In this document: piece after piece, positions 8,715 to 16,841 of the stretch
How the letters are laid out: every line of letters starts with the position of its first letter
Position numbering within the stretch: the first letter of the stretch is position 1
Source of the DNA: an uncultured Atopobiaceae bacterium
GTDB taxonomy: Bacteria > Actinomycetota > Coriobacteriia > Coriobacteriales > Atopobiaceae
Reading direction: 5' to 3'
Assembly (NCBI GenBank): GCA_944320385.1
Contig: CALUHH010000009.1
Location: 1-64,000 of the forward strand
DNA length: 64,000 nucleotides
Position numbers and translations under genes: made by a program
Notes under the pieces: generated by a model
Seen by the model: only the letters and a program-made list of their open reading frames with translations
Told to the model about the DNA's origin: nothing
Databases searched by the model: none

Positions 8715-9440
8715 TCACGCCCACCCCAGAAGGTCGCGAATCACGCGGCTGGCGAGCATCTGGCCCATGATGGGGGGCAGGTAGCTCATCGTGCCCAGGA
8801 GCGACCCCTCACGCATCCACTGCTCATCGGAGATGCGTTCCATGCGCACCGGCTCCTCGTCCGAGAACAGCACGCGCAGGCCGCGGATGCCTCGGCGGCG
8901 GCACTCCTTTCGCATGACGCGCGCGAGCGGGCAGTTGACGGTGTCCTCGATGCGCGCGAAACGCAGGCGGCAGGGGTCGAGCTTGTTGGCGCCGCCCATC
9001 GCGGAGAGCTCGGGGACGCCGCGCTCCTGGCACCACTGCGCGAGGCGCAGCTTCTGGGCCACGGTATCGATGGCGTCCACCACATAGTCGAGCGGACCCA
9101 GCCCATCCATCTGCTCGGGCAGTGCGTCCTTGTCGAGAAACGCGGTCACGGCCGTGACGTCCACAGCCGGGTTGATGTCGAGCGCCATGGCGCGCATGAC
9201 CTCGGCCTTGGGGCGGCCGATGGTGCTCGTGAACGCGAGCGCCTGGCGGTTGAGGTTGCTCGGCGCCACCACGTCGCGGTCCAGGAGCACGAGACGCCCT
9301 ACGCCGCCTCGGACCAGCGCCTCCGCGCAGGAGGATCCCACGCCGCCGAGCCCGATCACGGCCACGCGAGCCTCGCCCAGCCGCGCCAGCCCCTCGTCGC
9401 CGATGACGAGCCTCAGCCTGTCCGTCGCCGTCTCTGCCAC
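8715..9440 (-). CDS. tcdA: tRNA threonylcarbamoyladenosine dehydratase
   Basis: A 241-residue E1-like (ThiF/HesA family) enzyme expected to convert t6A37 of tRNAs to its cyclic form (ct6A), using ATP. Visible features are the nucleotide-binding IGLGGVGSSCAEALVRGGVG, the ATP-contact segment RDVVAPSNLNRQ, and the conserved YVVDAIDTVAQKLRL and MGGANKLDP. These point to TcdA rather than MoeB or ThiF. The start chosen is GTG 9440 after GGGAGG. The frame stays open upstream only because it runs through two inverted-repeat elements. The GTG lies 12 bases from the edge of one of them. Confidence 0.85.
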   Translation of the reverse strand: MAETATDRLRLVIGDEGLARLGEARVAVIGLGGVGSSCAEALVRGGVGRLVLLDRDVVAPSNLNRQALAFTSTIGRPKAEVMRAMALDINPAVDVTAVTAFLDKDALPEQMDGLGPLDYVVDAIDTVAQKLRLAQWCQERGVPELSAMGGANKLDPCRLRFARIEDTVNCPLARVMRKECRRRGIRGLRVLFSDEEPVRMERISDEQWMREGSLLGTMSYLPPIMGQMLASRVIRDLLGWA

Positions 9441-9451
9441 CCTGCCTCCCG

Positions 9452-9581
9452 CTGTCAATTGGGGACGTGATATTTCATGCAGATAGTTTGGGACAGGTTT
9501 GGCCGTGCCGCAAGGTACGTATCCTTGAGAGAAAACCTGTCCCAAACCGTCTGCATGAAATATCACGTCCCCAATTGACAG
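9452..9581. repeat. Long inverted repeat with GTCCCCAATTGACAG ends
   Basis: A 130-base element. The left arm (9452-9500) begins CTGTCAATTGGGGAC and continues GTGATATTTCATGCAG and TTTGGGACAGGTTT. The right arm (9534-9581) is its near-perfect reverse complement. The outer 15 bases are shared with the elements at 12.3 and 53.8 kb. It could fold into a hairpin of almost 50 base pairs. No coding content. Confidence 0.9.
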
Positions 9582-9595
9582 ACGGTCCGGGCCCC

Positions 9596-9740
9596 GTGAG
9601 GGTATGTACACCCGCCCAAGAGGGTATGTACATCTCTCGACCCGCCCGCTCTTCTCGACAGCGCTTTGACCTGCGGATTCGCTGCCCGCACTTGATGGCG
9701 GGGTGTACATACCCTCCGGGGCGGGTGTACATACCCTCAC
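9596..9740. repeat. TGTACA-type inverted repeat element, copy 1
   Basis: A 145-base element with perfect 22-base ends starting GTGAGGGTATGTACACCC (9596) and closing at 9740, plus a second nested pair carrying TGTACA. The core holds CCGCTCTTCTCGACAGC and CTTTGACCTGCGGATT. Related elements are at 23970, 29705 and 60961. Between it and iorA (9741-9853) I see nothing further beyond the ribosome site of iorA. Confidence 0.85.
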
Positions 9741-9853
9741 GGCTGGGATGGCGCCCAGGCCTGAACGCGCCCGGCTTGGTTACTGGTTTGCGACGGTTCC
9801 GCCGAGCAGCCCGCGTCTCTGGTAGAGTGCGGCCCAACGTGAGAGGGGGCCGC

Positions 9854-11749
9854 ATGCACAGAGAGTTCCTGATGGGCAACGAGGCCATGGCGGTCGGCGC
9901 GCTCGCCGCGGGCGTGAACGTGGTGGCCGGCTATCCCGGCACGCCGTCGACCGAGGTCCTCGAGACCGTGGCAAAGCGTCGCGGCGAGGGCGTCTACGTG
10001 GAGTGGTCGGTCAACGAGAAGGCCGCGCTCGAGGTCGCTGCCGGGGCCGCCTACGCCGGCGCCCGCGCGCTCGTCACGATGAAGCAGGTGGGCCTCAACG
10101 TCGCGTCCGACCCGCTCATGAGCCTCTCCTACATCGGCGTCAAGGGCGGCATGGTCGTGCTCGTGGCCGACGACCCCGGCCCCATCTCGTCCCAGACCGA
10201 GCAGGACACGCGCACCTTCGCCGCCTACGCCAAGCTGCCCGTCCTCGACCCGTCGAGCCCGTCCGAGGCCTACGCGATGATGGGGGAGGCCTTCGACCTC
10301 TCCGAGGAGCTGGGCTGTCCCGTGATCGTCCGTCCGACCACGCGCGTCGACCACGGCTACGAGGACGTCGAGGTGGCCGATCCGGACGAGTGGCGCGTCA
10401 ACGAGCCCGAGGGCTTCGTCCGCGACCCCTCCTGCTGGGTCATCTTCCCGGCGCTCTCCGTTCGTGCCCACGCGGCGATCGAGAAGCGCGACGCCCTTCT
10501 CGCCGCGCGCCTCTCCGGCTACGCGAGAAACACCGTCCGCCAGACCGCCGGCTCGGCAGCCCGGCCGCGCCTCGGCATCGCCACCCACGGCATCAGCGCC
10601 ACCTACGTGACGGAGAACCTGAGCGATAAGGACGACGTGCGCGTCCTGCGCATCGCGACCCCATACCCCTTCCCGGAGCCCCTCGCGGCCGAGTTCCTCG
10701 ACGGCCTCGACGAGGTCCTCTGCGTGGAGGAGCTCGACCCCGTGATCGAGCGCGCCCTCGTGGCAGCCTGCGGCCGCCGCGGCCTATCCGTCACGATCCG
10801 CGGCAAGCTTACCGGCGACATCCAGCCGTCGGGAGAGAATACCGTCGAAAGTGTCGGGGAAGTCCTTGACCGTTTCCTCGGTAGGGAGGCGGCTGACGAG
10901 AGCGAGGCGCCGGGCATTTCCCCGCGCGCAGTTCCGCAGCCGCGCAGCGGCGAGGACTGTTTGAGCACGGGGAATTGCCCGGCGCCACCAACGCTTCCTG
11001 TTCGTCCCCCCGTCCTCTGCGCCGGCTGCCCGCACCGCGCGAGCTTCTATGCCGTCAAGAGGGCCATGCGCGGCCGCAAGACGCTCTTCTGCGGCGACAT
11101 CGGCTGCTACACGCTCGGCAACGCCAAGCCGCTCGACATGGTTGACACGTGCCTGTGCATGGGCGCGGGCGTCAACATCGCGCAGGGCGTCACGCACGTG
11201 GAGACCGACACCGTCGCCTTTGCCTTCGTGGGCGACTCCACCTTCTTCGCATCCGGCATCACCGGCGTGGTGAACGCCATCTACAACCAGGCCAACATGA
11301 CGCTTGTCGTGCTCGACAACTCCACCACGGCCATGACGGGCCACCAGCCGCACCCGGGCACGGGTCGCACGATGATGGGCCAGGTCGTGGAGAAGGTCAG
11401 CATCGAGCGCGTCCTTCTCGCCATCGGTCTCACGGTGGTGGAGACCGTGGACCCGCTCGACCACGAGCGCGCCGTCGAGACCGTCCGCCGCGTCGCGGAC
11501 GAGCCGGGCGTCAAGGCGATCATCTTCCGCAGCCCGTGCGTGGTGCTCGCCCGGCCCGACGCAAGAAGCGTCGTGGATGCCGAGAAGTGCGTCGGCTGCC
11601 AGCGCTGCGTGCGGGAGCTGGGCTGCCCCGCCCTCGTGCCGGACGCGGCGACCGGCAAGGTCCGCATCGACGCCGCGCAGTGCACGGGCTGCACCCTCTG
11701 CGAGCAGATCTGTCCCACGAGCGCCATCTCGGGAGGTGAGCGCCTGTGA
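9854..11749 (+). CDS. iorA: Indolepyruvate ferredoxin oxidoreductase, alpha subunit
   Basis: A 631-residue, oxygen-sensitive enzyme subunit that oxidatively decarboxylates aryl pyruvates (from Trp, Phe, Tyr) to aryl-acetyl-CoA and reduces ferredoxin. An N-terminal pyrimidine-type domain has GYPGTPSTEVLE. The thiamine-diphosphate part follows with LFCGDIGCYTLG, GDSTFFASGITGVVNAIYNQ and DNSTTAMTGHQPHPG. The C-terminus carries two 4Fe-4S motifs (CVGCQRCVRELGCP, CTGCTLCEQICP). A Pro/Ser-rich linker near residues 340-380 is less conserved. Start: ATG 9854 after GAGAGGGGG. The stop overlaps iorB. Confidence 0.95.
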   Translation: MHREFLMGNEAMAVGALAAGVNVVAGYPGTPSTEVLETVAKRRGEGVYVEWSVNEKAALEVAAGAAYAGARALVTMKQVGLNVASDPLMSLSYIGVKGGMVVLVADDPGPISSQTEQDTRTFAAYAKLPVLDPSSPSEAYAMMGEAFDLSEELGCPVIVRPTTRVDHGYEDVEVADPDEWRVNEPEGFVRDPSCWVIFPALSVRAHAAIEKRDALLAARLSGYARNTVRQTAGSAARPRLGIATHGISATYVTENLSDKDDVRVLRIATPYPFPEPLAAEFLDGLDEVLCVEELDPVIERALVAACGRRGLSVTIRGKLTGDIQPSGENTVESVGEVLDRFLGREAADESEAPGISPRAVPQPRSGEDCLSTGNCPAPPTLPVRPPVLCAGCPHRASFYAVKRAMRGRKTLFCGDIGCYTLGNAKPLDMVDTCLCMGAGVNIAQGVTHVETDTVAFAFVGDSTFFASGITGVVNAIYNQANMTLVVLDNSTTAMTGHQPHPGTGRTMMGQVVEKVSIERVLLAIGLTVVETVDPLDHERAVETVRRVADEPGVKAIIFRSPCVVLARPDARSVVDAEKCVGCQRCVRELGCPALVPDAATGKVRIDAAQCTGCTLCEQICPTSAISGGERL

Positions 11750-12357
11750 GCGAGAACGCCATGAGCACCGACATCATCCTCGCGGGCGTGGGCGGCCAGG
11801 GCGCCGTCCTCGCGTCCAAGCTGCTCGCGCGCGCCGCGATGGGGCGCGGGCTTCCCGTCAAGACTGCCGAGACCATCGGCATGGCGCAGCGCGGCGGCTC
11901 GGTCTTCAGCCACGTGAGGCTGGGGGAGGACTCGTCCTCGCCGCTGATCGGCCGCGGTCGCGCCGACGCGATCGTCGCCTTCGAGCCGGCGGAGGCCGTG
12001 CGGCAGCTGTCGTTCCTGCGTCCGGGCGGGAGGGTCGTCACGAGCGACGCGCCCGTGGTGCCCGTCTCTGCGGCAACCGGCGGCCCGGCGTACGACCTGC
12101 CTGCGATCATGTCCTACCTGCACGAGCGCGTGGGCGAGAAGAACCTCGCGGTCGTGGACGCCGCTGCCGCCGAGGCGGAGCTCGGCACCGCGCGCGTACT
12201 CAATGTGGTCCTTCTCGGCGCCGCGGCACGCGCCGGCGCGCTCGGCCCCGTCACCCTTGACGACCTCGCTGCGGCCGTCCGCGCCACCGTGAGCCCCCGC
12301 TTCCTCGACCTCGACCTCCGCGCTCTGTCAATTGGGGACAGTCCCCAATTCACATAA
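11746..12357 (+). CDS. iorB: Indolepyruvate ferredoxin oxidoreductase, beta subunit
   Basis: A 203-residue subunit of the 2-oxoacid oxidoreductase gamma-domain type (GVGGQGAVLASKLLARAAM, TAETIGMAQRGGSVFSHVR). It should bind CoA and pair with IorA. The GTG start at 11746 overlaps the iorA stop as GTGA and has GGGAGGTG upstream; ATG 11761 is the alternative. The last residues (SIGDSPQFT) and the TAA stop are encoded by the inverted repeat that begins at 12323, so the natural C-terminus was replaced when that element arrived. Confidence 0.92.
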   Translation: MSENAMSTDIILAGVGGQGAVLASKLLARAAMGRGLPVKTAETIGMAQRGGSVFSHVRLGEDSSSPLIGRGRADAIVAFEPAEAVRQLSFLRPGGRVVTSDAPVVPVSAATGGPAYDLPAIMSYLHERVGEKNLAVVDAAAAEAELGTARVLNVVLLGAAARAGALGPVTLDDLAAAVRATVSPRFLDLDLRALSIGDSPQFT

Positions 12358-12397
12358 ATAATTTCTGCAAATTGGGGACTGTCCCCAATTGACAGAG
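12323..12397. repeat. GGGGACAGTCCCC-type inverted repeat inside the ior-paaK operon, copy 1
   Basis: Perfect 28-base arms (12323-12350 and 12370-12397). Each contains TGTCAATTGGGGAC joined to its own reverse half, around a 19-base A+T-rich loop. It supplies the iorB stop codon, and its right edge (GACAGAG) runs into the paaK ribosome site (GAGGAG). A near-identical element sits in the glutamate transporter operon at 53774-53844. Confidence 0.92.
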
Positions 12398-12406
12398 GAG
12401 ACAGAC

Positions 12407-13642
12407 ATGAAGATCAGCGCGTCCCAGCTCAAGCTCGTGAACGACCAGGTCCAGCGCCTCGTGGCGTCGGGCAACTACTTCGGGCGGCGCCTCCAGGAGG
12501 CCGGCGTCACCGAGGTCCTCACGGAGGAGGACTTCCTCGCGCTGCCCTTCTCGGAGAAGGAGGACCTGCGCAACTGCTACCCGCTCGGGATCTCTGCCGT
12601 GGACGAGCGCCAGATCGTGCGCATCCACTCGAGCTCCGGCACCACGGGAACGCCCGTGATCATCCCCTACACCGCGCGCGACGTCGACGACTGGGCCACG
12701 CAGTTTGCCCGCTGCTACGAGCTCGCGGGCATCACGTCCGAGGACCGCATCCAGATCACGCCCGGCTACGGCCTCTGGACCGCGGGCATCGGCTTCCAGG
12801 CCGGCGCGGAGAAGCTCGGCGCGATGGCCGTCCCGATGGGGCCCGGCAACACCGAGAAGCAGCTCCAGTTCATGTTGGACCTGCAGACCACGGTCATCGG
12901 CGCCACGTCGAGCTATGCCCTGCTCCTGGCCGAGGAGGTGGAGGCGCGCGGCATGCGCGACAGCATCGCGCTGCGCAAGGGCGTCATCGGCTCCGAGCGC
13001 TGGGGCAAGAAGATGCGCGACCGCGTGAAGGCGGGCCTCGGCATCCAGGTCTACGACATCTACGGCCTCACGGAGGTCTACGGTCCCGGCATCGGCATCT
13101 CCTGCGACGCCGAGGACGGCATGCACTACTGGGACGACTTCATCTACATCGAGATCGTCGACCCCGCCACGGGCGCCCCGCTGCCCGACGGCGAGTGGGG
13201 CGAGATCGTGATCACGACGCTGGTCAAGGAGGGCGCGCCGCTCATCCGCTTCCGCACGCACGACCTCAGCCGCATCATCCCCGGCGCCTGCCCCTGCGGC
13301 AGCGCCTACCCGCGCATCGACACGCTGCAGGGCCGCTCCGACGACATGGTCAAGATCAAGGGCGTCAACGTCTTCCCACGTCAGATTGAGGAGGTGCTGC
13401 AGGAGTTCACGCAGCTCTCGAGCGAGTACCAGATCCGCATCTCGCACCTCGAGGGCCGCGACACCATGCGCATCTACGTGGAGACGGACGGCACGCAGGA
13501 CTTCCTCGACCTCGCGGACGAGGTCGCGCACGAGGTCAAGCGCCGCATCGGCTTCACGCCGCTCGTGAAGGTGGTCGAGCTCGGCGTCCTGCCGCGCAGC
13601 GAGAAGAAGACCCGCCGCGTCTTCGACGAGCGCTACGAGTAG
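12407..13642 (+). CDS. paaK: Phenylacetate-CoA ligase family enzyme
   Basis: A 411-residue adenylate-forming ligase that joins aryl acetates to CoA or, in reverse, yields ATP from aryl-acetyl-CoA. Motifs are the P-loop SSGTTGTPVIIPYT, YDIYGLTEVYGPGIG, and the C-terminal hinge MVKIKGVNVFPRQIEEVL typical of PaaK. Together with IorAB it fits fermentation of aromatic amino acids to aryl acetates with energy conservation, as in archaeal and coriobacterial ior-paaK pairs. Start: ATG 12407, six bases after GAGGAG. The frame is clean and length is normal for the family. Confidence 0.93.
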   Translation: MKISASQLKLVNDQVQRLVASGNYFGRRLQEAGVTEVLTEEDFLALPFSEKEDLRNCYPLGISAVDERQIVRIHSSSGTTGTPVIIPYTARDVDDWATQFARCYELAGITSEDRIQITPGYGLWTAGIGFQAGAEKLGAMAVPMGPGNTEKQLQFMLDLQTTVIGATSSYALLLAEEVEARGMRDSIALRKGVIGSERWGKKMRDRVKAGLGIQVYDIYGLTEVYGPGIGISCDAEDGMHYWDDFIYIEIVDPATGAPLPDGEWGEIVITTLVKEGAPLIRFRTHDLSRIIPGACPCGSAYPRIDTLQGRSDDMVKIKGVNVFPRQIEEVLQEFTQLSSEYQIRISHLEGRDTMRIYVETDGTQDFLDLADEVAHEVKRRIGFTPLVKVVELGVLPRSEKKTRRVFDERYE

Positions 13643-13650
13643 GGGATGCG

Positions 13651-13789
13651 CGTCCTTCTCGCCCGCGCCTACCAGTAGGGCCGCACGTCCTTCTCGCTCG
13701 CGGCAACGAGCAGGGCCGAACGTTCTTATCGCTGCACTCACCATCAGGGCCGCACGTCCTTCTCGCCCGCACTCATGAGTGCGGGCATC
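13651..13789. repeat. 35-base tandem repeat carrying the CGTCCTTCTCG motif
   Basis: Four units start at 13651, 13686, 13721 and 13755, a period of 35, 35 and 34 bases. Each begins CGTCCTTCTCGC (third copy CGTTCTTATCGC) and ends near AGGGCCGCA. The motif is the same 10-mer that is spread through the whole window. It lies directly after paaK. The rest of the gap up to 13934 holds only the hairpin at 13872. Confidence 0.88.
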
Positions 13790-13871
13790 GAGTGCGGGCG
13801 GATTTGGGGCCAAGGGGCGTCCAGTGCGCGGGGCGACCCGGGATTTGCCATCAAGTGAGGGTTCGAAAGAA

Positions 13872-13900
13872 GGGGCCGGTCGCGAATAGCGGCCGGCCCC
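13872..13900. terminator. GC-rich hairpin between paaK and galT
   Basis: GGGGCCGG / CCGGCCCC around TCGCGAATAGCGG. It lies between the convergent ends of paaK and galT and could serve both. There is no clear T-run. Confidence 0.5.
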
Positions 13901-13934
13901 AGGCTGTGGTGGCGGTAAGGCGAGAAGGACGTGC

Positions 13935-15554
13935 CTACAGGCTCGCGACAAAGCGCATCTGCGCGGCGCGGCCGGCCTCGTCCCACTTGAAGACGCCAGC
14001 GTCCTCGAGCACGTGGCCGAAGACGGCGCCGACCTCGTCGCGCAGGACCTGCTCGGCTGTCTCCTCGGTGAGCTCGCCCGCGCGGCGCCCGTAGACGTCG
14101 GCCGCCCAGGCGGCGTGGCTCGCGCTCGCCGGGTCGACGTCCAGCGCGGCGCGCACGGCGGCGACGTCGGCGCCCGCGGAGACGCCCTCGAGCAGGTGCG
14201 CGCGCACTGCGGCGAGCTCGCCCACGAGGCGCGGCGGCAGGATCGCGAGGCCCATGACCTCGATGAGGCCGATGTTCTCCTTCTTGATGTGGTGGTACTC
14301 GGCGTGCGGGTGGAAGATGCCGAGCGGGTGCTCGTCGCTCGTGACGTTGCAGCGCAGCGCGAGGTACGCCTCGTAGCGCTCGCCGCCCACGGCGCCGTCC
14401 TCGTCCACGCGGCGCACGACGGGCGTCACGGTGTTGTGGCGCGTTCCGTCCTCGTCGAGGGCTATCACGCCCACGGACTCGTCGGTCCAGGCGCGCCACG
14501 CGTCGATGACGTGCACGGCGGCCGCCAGCAGGTCGTCTCGGCTCGCGGAGCGCAGGCGCAGCACGGAGAGCGGCCAGGTGAGCACCGCTCCCTCCACGCC
14601 GGGGAAGGCGTCCATCGTAAAGGTCTCGGCGACCTCGGCGCGCATCATCGGGAACTCATGCGCGCCGCCCTGGAAGTGGTCGTGCGAGAGGATCGAGCCG
14701 CCCACGATCGGCAGGTCGGCGTTGGACCCGATGAAGTAGTGCGGGAGCAGGTCGACGAAGTCGAGCAGGCAGCGCAGCGCCTTCTCGTCGATGTGCATCG
14801 GGCGATGGTGGGCGCTCATCGCGATGCTGTGCTCGTTGAAGTACGCGTAGGGGCTGTACTGCAGGCCCCAGCGCTCGCCGTCGAGCTCGATCGGGATGAT
14901 GCGCAGGTTCTGGCGCGCCGGGTGCTCGCCGCCGGCCATCGCCGCGCCGCGCCCGGGGTAGCCCTCGTTCTCGATGCAGAGCTGGCACGCCGGGTACTTC
15001 TCGCCCGTGGCCTTGGCCGCTCCCGCGGCCGCGATGTCGCGCGGGTCCTTCTCGGGCTTGGAGAGGTTGATCGTGATCTCGAGGTCGCCCCAGCGGGTGG
15101 GGGAGCTCCACTGGATGTTGCGCGCGATGGCGGCGCGGCGCACGTAGCCCGCGTCGCAGCAGATGCGGTAGAACCAGTCGGTCGCGGCCTTGGGGTCCTC
15201 CTCGACGAGCGCGTCAAAGATCGAGATGGTTTCGGACGGGCGCGGCATCAGGGTGCCCATGATGCGCATGGCCACGCGGTCGCGGCCGCCTGCCGTGTCC
15301 TCGACGCAGCCGTTGGCCACCGCGACCTCGGCGAGGTCCGCGAGCGTGGCCTCCAGGTCGAGCTCGGCCGGCTCGGCGTCGAGCTCGGGCTCCTCCGCGA
15401 GGACCCAGGACTGCTCCGGCCCGGGCCCGAGCGCCCCGATGGCCTCGAGCGTGGCGTTGTACGACCAGACGCGGTCCGTCCAGCCGATGAGGTCGCGCGT
15501 CGCCGCGTAGTCGACGAGCACCTGGACGTTGTCACGAACGTTCTCTACAGCCAT
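13935..15554 (-). CDS. galT: Galactose-1-phosphate uridylyltransferase, class II
   Basis: A 539-residue enzyme that exchanges UDP between UDP-glucose and galactose-1-phosphate (Leloir pathway). The length and the motif GGSILSHDHFQGGAHEFPM mark the class II GalT of Lactobacillales and other Firmicutes, not the short E. coli type; the HDH part is the nucleotidylated-histidine region. Also visible are FHPHAEYHHIKKENIGLIEV and SAHHRPM. The ATG at 15554 overlaps the galK stop (ATGGCTGTAG), so it is translationally coupled as the last gene of galM-galK-galT. Confidence 0.93.
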   Translation of the reverse strand: MAVENVRDNVQVLVDYAATRDLIGWTDRVWSYNATLEAIGALGPGPEQSWVLAEEPELDAEPAELDLEATLADLAEVAVANGCVEDTAGGRDRVAMRIMGTLMPRPSETISIFDALVEEDPKAATDWFYRICCDAGYVRRAAIARNIQWSSPTRWGDLEITINLSKPEKDPRDIAAAGAAKATGEKYPACQLCIENEGYPGRGAAMAGGEHPARQNLRIIPIELDGERWGLQYSPYAYFNEHSIAMSAHHRPMHIDEKALRCLLDFVDLLPHYFIGSNADLPIVGGSILSHDHFQGGAHEFPMMRAEVAETFTMDAFPGVEGAVLTWPLSVLRLRSASRDDLLAAAVHVIDAWRAWTDESVGVIALDEDGTRHNTVTPVVRRVDEDGAVGGERYEAYLALRCNVTSDEHPLGIFHPHAEYHHIKKENIGLIEVMGLAILPPRLVGELAAVRAHLLEGVSAGADVAAVRAALDVDPASASHAAWAADVYGRRAGELTEETAEQVLRDEVGAVFGHVLEDAGVFKWDEAGRAAQMRFVASL

Positions 15555-16753
15555 GCCGCATGCGCCCCCTTCTCCGCGATCTGGTAGTGGACGCAGGCGC
15601 CCTCGCCCAGCCAGGTGTTCATCTGGGCGGTGAAGTCCTCGACCATGTCGAGCGGCACGAAGCACTGGATGGAGCCGCCGAAGCCGCCGCCGTGGATGCG
15701 CGTGGCGCCGCGGCCGTCGAGGATGCGCTCGGCCAGGCCCAGCGCCAGCATCGCCGGCTGGAAGGATCCGCCGGTGGAGACGTTCTGGAGGAACATCGCG
15801 GAGCTCGCGCCGGACTCGCGGGTGAGCTCGAGGAAGCGGTCGATGTCGCCGGCCGTGAGGGCGTCCCAGCGCTTGTCGACGAGCTCGTTCTCGCGCCAGT
15901 AGTGGATCGCGCGCAGGATCGCGCGGTCTCCGAGCTTCTCGCGCAGCTCGGGCAGGCGACGGTCGAACTCGGCCGGGTCGACCTCGCAGAGGCGCTCGTG
16001 GCCGAACTCGCGGGCCACCTGCTGCATCTCCACGGGCACCGCGGCATAGTCGGCGGTGAAGGGCGCGTGGTCGCAGCCCACGTCCACGAGGCACAGGGCA
16101 TAGCCCGCGGCGTCGAAGTCGAGCTCGAGCTTGGCCGTGCGCGGCTCTGCGGCGTCCTCGAAGTCCATGAACGCGAGGCCGCCCAGGCAGACGGCCGCCT
16201 GGTCCATGAGGCCGCAGGGCTTGCCGAAGTAGCGGTTCTCGGCGAACTGGCCCATCTTGGCGAGCTCGACCGGGCTGACCTCGGGGCCCTCCCAGAGCGC
16301 CTCCATCACGCGGCCGAGCGCGGCCTCCACGGCCGCGGAGCTGGAGAGCCCGCCGCCGGAGGGGATGTCGCTCGTCATCGCGAGGTCAAAGCCCGCGGGG
16401 GTGCGCCCGGTCGCCGCCATGCACGCCGCCATGCCGCGGACGAGGCCGGCGGTCGTGACGTGCTCGTCCTCGCGCTCGTCGAGACTCTCCAGGGAGATCT
16501 CGAAGGTGGGGTAGCCCGCGCTCGCCACGCGCACGCGGTCGGTGCCGTTGGCCGCGGCGACGCCGTCGATGGCGACGTTCAGCGCGCCGGCGATGACGTG
16601 GCCGCCCTCATGGTCGGTGTGGTTGCCGGAGATCTCCGAGCGCGCGGGCGCGTGGACCGCGAGCAGACGCTCGTGCGCCACGTCGGCGAACTCCCGCTCA
16701 AAGAGCTCGCGGGCCACCTCGAGGGGCGTGCCCTTGTCCGTTCCTGCTGCCAT
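15545..16753 (-). CDS. galK: Galactokinase, divergent GNHTDH subgroup
   Basis: A 402-residue GHMP kinase phosphorylating galactose at C1. The sugar motif reads SEISGNHTDHEGG (39-51) in place of the textbook GEHTDYN, so Asn replaces the galactose-contacting Glu. The ATP loop SDIPSGGGLSSSAAVE and the C-terminal RIHGGGFGGSIQCF are intact. The GNHTDH form is common in Firmicute-type GalK annotations. Start: ATG at 16753 with AAAGGAG on the minus strand. It is middle gene of the gal operon. An 88-base spacer separates it from galM. Confidence 0.9.
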   Translation of the reverse strand: MAAGTDKGTPLEVARELFEREFADVAHERLLAVHAPARSEISGNHTDHEGGHVIAGALNVAIDGVAAANGTDRVRVASAGYPTFEISLESLDEREDEHVTTAGLVRGMAACMAATGRTPAGFDLAMTSDIPSGGGLSSSAAVEAALGRVMEALWEGPEVSPVELAKMGQFAENRYFGKPCGLMDQAAVCLGGLAFMDFEDAAEPRTAKLELDFDAAGYALCLVDVGCDHAPFTADYAAVPVEMQQVAREFGHERLCEVDPAEFDRRLPELREKLGDRAILRAIHYWRENELVDKRWDALTAGDIDRFLELTRESGASSAMFLQNVSTGGSFQPAMLALGLAERILDGRGATRIHGGGFGGSIQCFVPLDMVEDFTAQMNTWLGEGACVHYQIAEKGAHAAWL

Positions 16754-16841
16754 GCTGCTCCTTTCATCGAGCCCCCTGCGGGGCGCTTTCACGTGACGGT
16801 CCCGGCGGGGCGGCGCGCGTCCGCCGGGCGAGAAGGACGCG

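Noticed and set aside
9441-9740. N-terminal extension of TcdA
   Set aside because: The frame only runs open through two inverted-repeat elements; GTG 9440 has a ribosome site and gives a normal enzyme length.
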